A DNA stretch of 35,494 nt, from positions 1,388,014-1,423,507 of the forward strand of contig CP070836.1 in the NCBI GenBank assembly GCA_020341795.1. The letters are read 5' to 3'. The notes beneath the pieces are model-generated. The model was not told the DNA's origin, made no database searches, and worked only from the letters and a program-made list of their open reading frames with translations. The position numbers were made by a program, and so were the translations under genes. The stretch comes from Thermoplasmatales archaeon. Lineage in GTDB: Archaea > Thermoplasmatota > E2 > DHVEG-1. Below, in pieces: positions 32,118 through 35,494 of the stretch; the first letter of the stretch is position 1, and each line of letters opens with the position of its first letter.

Positions 32118-32418
32118 GGGTAAATATAAGGTTTTTCTTGAAAAACACATACTTGATGATGATTTAGTTTATATTCTTGGTGGAGGGGAAAAATCTCATG
32201 TTGGTGGAGTAGTAGTTTGTGAACCATATAAAAATCCTGAAATAATGAAATTTGAAGGTCATTATGATTATTTGGTACTTCAACCAATAGCAGAAAAAGC
32301 ATGTAAAAAATATAATAAAAAAGTTATAGCTGTTGGTGGTGTTCATGTTGATAACGCTAGCAAAGAAGAAATTGATATTCTTGTAAATAACTGCAAGGAG
32401 TTATTAAAATGCATTTAA
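32101..32418 (+). CDS. LpdD-like protein (putative prenylated-flavin chaperone)
   Basis: A 105-residue cytoplasmic protein with no membrane segment. It resembles LpdD of bacterial gallate decarboxylase (lpd) operons, recalled from memory: DDLVYILGGGEKSHVGGVVV matches the 'DLL.VVTGG..PHIGDV' segment; KFEGHYDYL..QPIAEKACKKY matches 'KFPSHDGR...I.ERMAKRI'; and VIAVGGVHVDNASKEEI matches the 'ITAGIHV..I' segment. LpdD-like proteins are proposed to deliver or stabilise prenyl-FMN for UbiD-type enzymes. Its position between the UbiD gene (17-bp overlap) and the aconitase X gene (10-bp overlap) supports a role in maturing the UbiD-type decarboxylase. The start is ATG 32101; a TTG nine bases upstream is less likely. 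No Shine-Dalgarno sequence is clear, so translation is probably coupled to ubiD. Confidence 0.8.
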   Translation: MITSGEGKYKVFLEKHILDDDLVYILGGGEKSHVGGVVVCEPYKNPEIMKFEGHYDYLVLQPIAEKACKKYNKKVIAVGGVHVDNASKEEIDILVNNCKELLKCI

Positions 32419-33593
32419 CAAAAGAAGAAGAAAAAATATTAAATGGAGAAAAAGGCGAAGTAATGGAAAGACTGTTCAGACTTCTTGTTCGTCTTGGAGA
32501 CATTTATGATGCCAAAAAAATGATACCAGTCGGATCGGTACAAGTCGCAGGAGTATCATATAAGTCCATAGGTGATCCAGGGACTGAATTTCTTGAAGAT
32601 ATAGCATTTAAAGGCGCTCGTGTAAAAGTTCTTACTTATCTTAATCCAGCTGGTATGGATCTTGAAGATTGGAAGAAATATGGATTCCCTGCTGATTTTG
32701 CAAAAAATCAACTAAGAATTATGGATGCTTTTAAAAAAATGGGAATAGTAGTCACATCAACATGTACACCTTATTTAGCAGGTAATCTTCCTCGTTTTCG
32801 TGAGCATATTGCTTGGTCAGAATCATCGGCTGTTAGTTTTTCTAATTCAGTAATAGGTGCTAGAACTAATCGTGAAGGAGGCCCTTCTGCTCTTGCTGCT
32901 GCTATATGTGGTGTAACAGCTAATTATGGGCTACATTTATGGGAAAGAAGACAACCAACAATTAAAGTTAATGTTAAAGTTGATTTGAATTTTAACTCAG
33001 ATTTTGGAGCTCTTGGGTGGTATATAGGTAAACAGGTGAAAAATAAAATACCTTATTTTACAGGTATTAAAAATGCAAATACTGATCAACTTAAAGCCCT
33101 TGGTGCTGCAATGGCTGCATCAGGTGCAGTTGCTCTTTATCATGTTGAAGATATAACTCCGGAAGCAGATTTAGTAAATACAAAAGGATTGGAATCAATT
33201 AGTATAGGGAAATCTGAAATTAAAGAAACATATAATTTGCTATCTACTGGTAAAACACCTGATATTGTTATTTTCGGATGTCCTCATGCGTCACTTAGAG
33301 AAATATCAACTCTTGCAGATAAACTTGATGGAAAGAAACTAAAAAGACCAGTTTGGATCTGCACAAGCCGTATGGTAAAAGAAGCGGCAGAACGTATGGG
33401 ATTTAATGAAATAATAACTAAAGCAGGTGGCAGTATTATTGCTGATACCTGTATGGTTGTAAGCCCTATTGAGAATATGGGATATAAGACAACAGGTGTA
33501 AACTCAGGTAAAGCTGCCAATTATTTACCTGGATTTTGTAAGCAAGAAGTATGTTTTGCAAATATTGATGATCTAGTGGAGGGGCAACTATGA
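32409..33593 (+). CDS. Phosphomevalonate dehydratase large subunit (aconitase X, catalytic)
   Basis: A 394-residue iron-sulfur dehydratase of the AcnX family. With the small subunit it converts 5-phosphomevalonate to trans-anhydromevalonate 5-phosphate. Diagnostic segments are LTKEEEKILNGEKG at the start, ISGDPGTEF-like 'IGDPGTEFLEDIA', TSTCTPYLAGNLPRFREHIAWSESSAV, ARTNREGGPSALAAAICG, FGCPHASL and ADTCMVVSPIENMG. C119, C291 and C348 are the likely cluster ligands. C-terminal 'TNSGKAANY'-type sequence (VNSGKAANYLPGF) is also typical. AAGGAG sits 8 nt before the ATG, which overlaps the LpdD-like stop. It overlaps the small subunit start by ATGA, indicating translational coupling. Confidence 0.95.
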   Translation: MHLTKEEEKILNGEKGEVMERLFRLLVRLGDIYDAKKMIPVGSVQVAGVSYKSIGDPGTEFLEDIAFKGARVKVLTYLNPAGMDLEDWKKYGFPADFAKNQLRIMDAFKKMGIVVTSTCTPYLAGNLPRFREHIAWSESSAVSFSNSVIGARTNREGGPSALAAAICGVTANYGLHLWERRQPTIKVNVKVDLNFNSDFGALGWYIGKQVKNKIPYFTGIKNANTDQLKALGAAMAASGAVALYHVEDITPEADLVNTKGLESISIGKSEIKETYNLLSTGKTPDIVIFGCPHASLREISTLADKLDGKKLKRPVWICTSRMVKEAAERMGFNEIITKAGGSIIADTCMVVSPIENMGYKTTGVNSGKAANYLPGFCKQEVCFANIDDLVEGQL

Positions 33594-33979
33594 AAGGACG
33601 GACAATATCACCCGGCATTGCTGAGAGTGAAGCAATTGTTACAACTGAACCAATAGGATTTTATGGAGGAATTGACCCAAAAACAGGTATTGTAATTGAA
33701 AAAGGTCATCCCCTTAAAGGTCAAAAGATATCAGGTAAAATTCTTGTTTTTCCTTTTGGTAAAGGTTCAACAGTTGGTTCTTATGTGATATATGGACTTA
33801 AGAAAAATGGTGTAGCACCTGTAGGTATTATAAATAAGGAGACAGAAACAATTGTTGCAACCGGTGTAATCCTTGCAGGTATACCATGTATTGATCATAT
33901 AGAGATTGATAAAATTAAAAATGGCGATATTGTAAATCTTGATGCTGATAACGCAATTTGTACAATTAAAAAGATTTAA
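33590..33979 (+). CDS. Phosphomevalonate dehydratase small subunit (DUF126/AcnX swivel domain)
   Basis: A 129-residue swivelling-domain subunit that pairs with the aconitase X catalytic subunit to form phosphomevalonate dehydratase. Typical segments are the N-terminal GRTISPGIAESEAIVT, GGIDPKTGIVIEKGHPLKGQ, FPFGKGSTVGSYVIYGL (the conserved Ser/Gly substrate loop) and AGIPCIDHI. GGAGGGG lies just upstream, and the ATG shares the ATGA overlap with the large subunit stop. It is the last gene of the mevalonate operon. Its TAA overlaps the stop of the convergent membrane protein gene within TTAA, leaving no intergenic terminator. Confidence 0.95.
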   Translation: MKGRTISPGIAESEAIVTTEPIGFYGGIDPKTGIVIEKGHPLKGQKISGKILVFPFGKGSTVGSYVIYGLKKNGVAPVGIINKETETIVATGVILAGIPCIDHIEIDKIKNGDIVNLDADNAICTIKKI

Positions 33980-35430
33980 TGTCTCATGTTCCAAATTGTG
34001 CTAATACCGTTTAATTCTTCGATATGATCACCGTTATCATCAGACCAGGTAATCTGACCACTAACTATAGCACGTCCTATTTTCATACCAACATATGCAA
34101 ATTTTTTCCAAACATTGTCAAGTGTGTTATCAGCTTTTAGATTTAGATCAAGATTTATTTTAAATGTTTTGAGAAGGATCTGTGAAGGGCCAGCTTTAGC
34201 ACTAATCTCAATTTCAAGTGGGATATTTAAAAGTAGGAAAACTTTATCTGATTGTAAAATATTGATTTCAATATCATCAAGAATTGTAAGTTTTTCACCT
34301 TTATCAGATGTAATTAGTAGTGTAGAAAGTGGATTTATCGTATATTCTTTTGTTGATTTAAACTGTGAAAGTATATAATAATTGCTATAGTAAATATTCC
34401 ATCCATTATCAAGTTTCATATGACTCCAGTCCCATCCTCTTATCAAACCCTTTGAAATAATCCCAGATGCCCATGTATGCTCATGATGTCCAACACCTTC
34501 AACATTATAGCTAAAACCATCAATTTCAATAGTACCAGAGACATCACATCCTACGAATACGTAACTTGCAATATTTGCATTTGTGTTTTGAATAAGTCGA
34601 TTATTATGAATCCATAAAGGTGAAGATGGAGCAAAAAACTGTAGATCCATTAATATTTTATGATTATTTTTATCAATATTATTTCCTTCGATGTGAATAT
34701 GCCAATTTGGTTCTTGACCTTGAACATAAGATTTTTCAAATGATACTCTAAACATATCATCAGAGTATGAGGCTTGTAGTACAGGATCTTTTAAAAAGCT
34801 AAAATCACCAAGAATAGGTCTTTCTCTTTCGATAATTCCCCCATATTTTTCACCATCAGGACTGTGTAATGTTATAAATAATATGTCAGGGTATACAATG
34901 AAAAGATCAGTTCGCGACATATGATTAAAACTTATAGATACAGCCCAACCAGGAAGTTCACTATCTTCATTAAATATTGCGGTGAAATACCACCATTCTC
35001 TGCTTACAAGTAATTTATTATAATGTTTTCCTTCATCTTCAGGATTTATAACTCTCTCTGAAGCAGGAATTATGGATTCTGGTAACACTTTTTTAGGTGT
35101 GAAAGTCCAACTACCAAGTACGTCACCTGTTGGATTAAAAATTAGAGTTATTGTTCCTTCACAATTTATCAACATATTACCTTCAACAACTTTTTCACCG
35201 AGACCTGATCTGTCGCATTCTCCTTCAATTGTAATGTGCTTCCATAAAACCTCAGTTGACACTGATATAACCTTTAATATATCTGTAGAATCATCTTGAA
35301 AAAACTCAATAGTTGGTGTTTCAGGCTTCCTTGGATCACTAACATAACCAGTCCTAAGTAAAACAGCTCTTGCTATTATAATTAAGACTACTATGATACC
35401 AATATCAGTTTTTTTCAGCTTGTAAGCCAT
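33976..35430 (-). CDS. Membrane-anchored CrtC/AttH-like lipocalin-domain protein
   Basis: A 484-residue exported protein. An N-terminal membrane segment (IGIIVVLIIIARAVLL, about 10-26) is followed by a short beta domain (about 50-115; LKVISVSTEVLWKHITIEGECDRSG, CEGTITLIFNPTG, two cysteines), similar in style to domains of archaeal pilin-like proteins. Residues 140-480 resemble the CrtC/AttH (carotenoid 1,2-hydratase-like) double lipocalin fold: SREWWYFTAIFNE, SISFNHM, GVGHHEHTWASGI, GWDWSHMKLDNGW. The EWWYF and HHEHTWG-type motifs are diagnostic. Bacterial CrtC adds water to isoprenoid double bonds, but most family members have no known activity. It converges with the mevalonate operon. GGTGAAAA precedes the ATG. 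Confidence 0.8.
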   Translation of the reverse strand: MAYKLKKTDIGIIVVLIIIARAVLLRTGYVSDPRKPETPTIEFFQDDSTDILKVISVSTEVLWKHITIEGECDRSGLGEKVVEGNMLINCEGTITLIFNPTGDVLGSWTFTPKKVLPESIIPASERVINPEDEGKHYNKLLVSREWWYFTAIFNEDSELPGWAVSISFNHMSRTDLFIVYPDILFITLHSPDGEKYGGIIERERPILGDFSFLKDPVLQASYSDDMFRVSFEKSYVQGQEPNWHIHIEGNNIDKNNHKILMDLQFFAPSSPLWIHNNRLIQNTNANIASYVFVGCDVSGTIEIDGFSYNVEGVGHHEHTWASGIISKGLIRGWDWSHMKLDNGWNIYYSNYYILSQFKSTKEYTINPLSTLLITSDKGEKLTILDDIEINILQSDKVFLLLNIPLEIEISAKAGPSQILLKTFKINLDLNLKADNTLDNVWKKFAYVGMKIGRAIVSGQITWSDDNGDHIEELNGISTIWNMRH

Positions 35431-35460
35431 TTTTCACCAACATGTTTTATGTGACTATTC

Positions 35461-35472
35461 AAATATTTAAAA
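35461..35472 (-). promoter_or_regulatory. TATA-like box of the CrtC/AttH-like gene
   Basis: On the minus strand this reads TTTTAAATATTT, centred about 36 bp before the ATG at 35430. It predicts a short leader of about 10 nt. Confidence 0.4.
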
Positions 35473-35494
35473 CAATTAATTATTAAATCTTTCT

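Noticed and set aside
1-35494. CRISPR arrays, insertion sequences or prophage genes
   Set aside because: No regularly spaced repeats, transposase-like proteins, terminal inverted repeats or phage structural genes were seen on either strand.

Overview
The window is AT-rich archaeal chromosome. The archaeal evidence is a TFIIB gene, a fibrillarin-like methyltransferase (flpA), an archaeal-type ThrRS, a PurP-family purine ligase, TATA-like boxes ahead of several starts, and an isoprenoid operon of the archaeal anhydromevalonate-phosphate type. The secreted-protein style (PKD domains with 'DPDGD...SDW', a beta-helix protein beginning 'YVDDDN', a thioredoxin-PKD fusion) suggests an uncultured Thermoplasmatota-like euryarchaeon, for example of the MBG-D type. 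That placement is inference. I see no rRNA, tRNA, CRISPR array, prophage or insertion sequence.

Layout. 1-4.1 kb is a loose accessory stretch: the 5' part of a secreted beta-helix protein, a DEDDh exonuclease, an Lrp/AsnC regulator broken by one in-frame TGA, a drifting winged-helix regulator, a secreted serine hydrolase and the tail of a second Lrp-like regulator. 4.2-8.3 kb holds core genes: TFB, the rRNA methyltransferase RlmE, an ACT-domain protein and a trans-prenyltransferase, then a small membrane protein. 8.3-12.6 kb holds a 1155-residue surface protein and a small-multidrug-export family membrane protein. 12.6-19.4 kb is housekeeping: flpA, gcvT, a PKD protein, gcvH, thrS, purP and 5-formyl-THF cyclo-ligase. 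Several of these belong to one-carbon, glycine and purine metabolism. A GC-rich, self-complementary element lies just upstream of thrS and may be a structured leader or small RNA. 19.6-23.6 kb encodes exported proteins and a membrane acyltransferase.

23.7-29.7 kb is the least explained region. It has a membrane flippase-like domain fused to a methyltransferase, an ATP-grasp ligase, a B12-binding-type radical SAM enzyme, a second stand-alone flippase-like protein and a second methyltransferase. Together they look like an envelope-lipid or glycoconjugate modification locus of unknown product.

29.8-34.0 kb is a tight operon for the archaeal modified mevalonate pathway: mevalonate kinase, a UbiD-type anhydromevalonate phosphate decarboxylase, a small LpdD-like (prenyl-FMN chaperone-like) protein, and the large and small subunits of phosphomevalonate dehydratase (aconitase X). 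The last three junctions overlap. The window ends with a membrane-anchored CrtC/AttH-like protein that converges on this operon and shares its terminal TTAA.

Starts follow two patterns. Some genes have a GGGGG-type Shine-Dalgarno sequence 11 nt before the start; others have a TATA-like box so close that the message should be leaderless or nearly so. I used this to choose among alternative starts. Positions of promoters, RNA structure and function were read by eye, without database searches.
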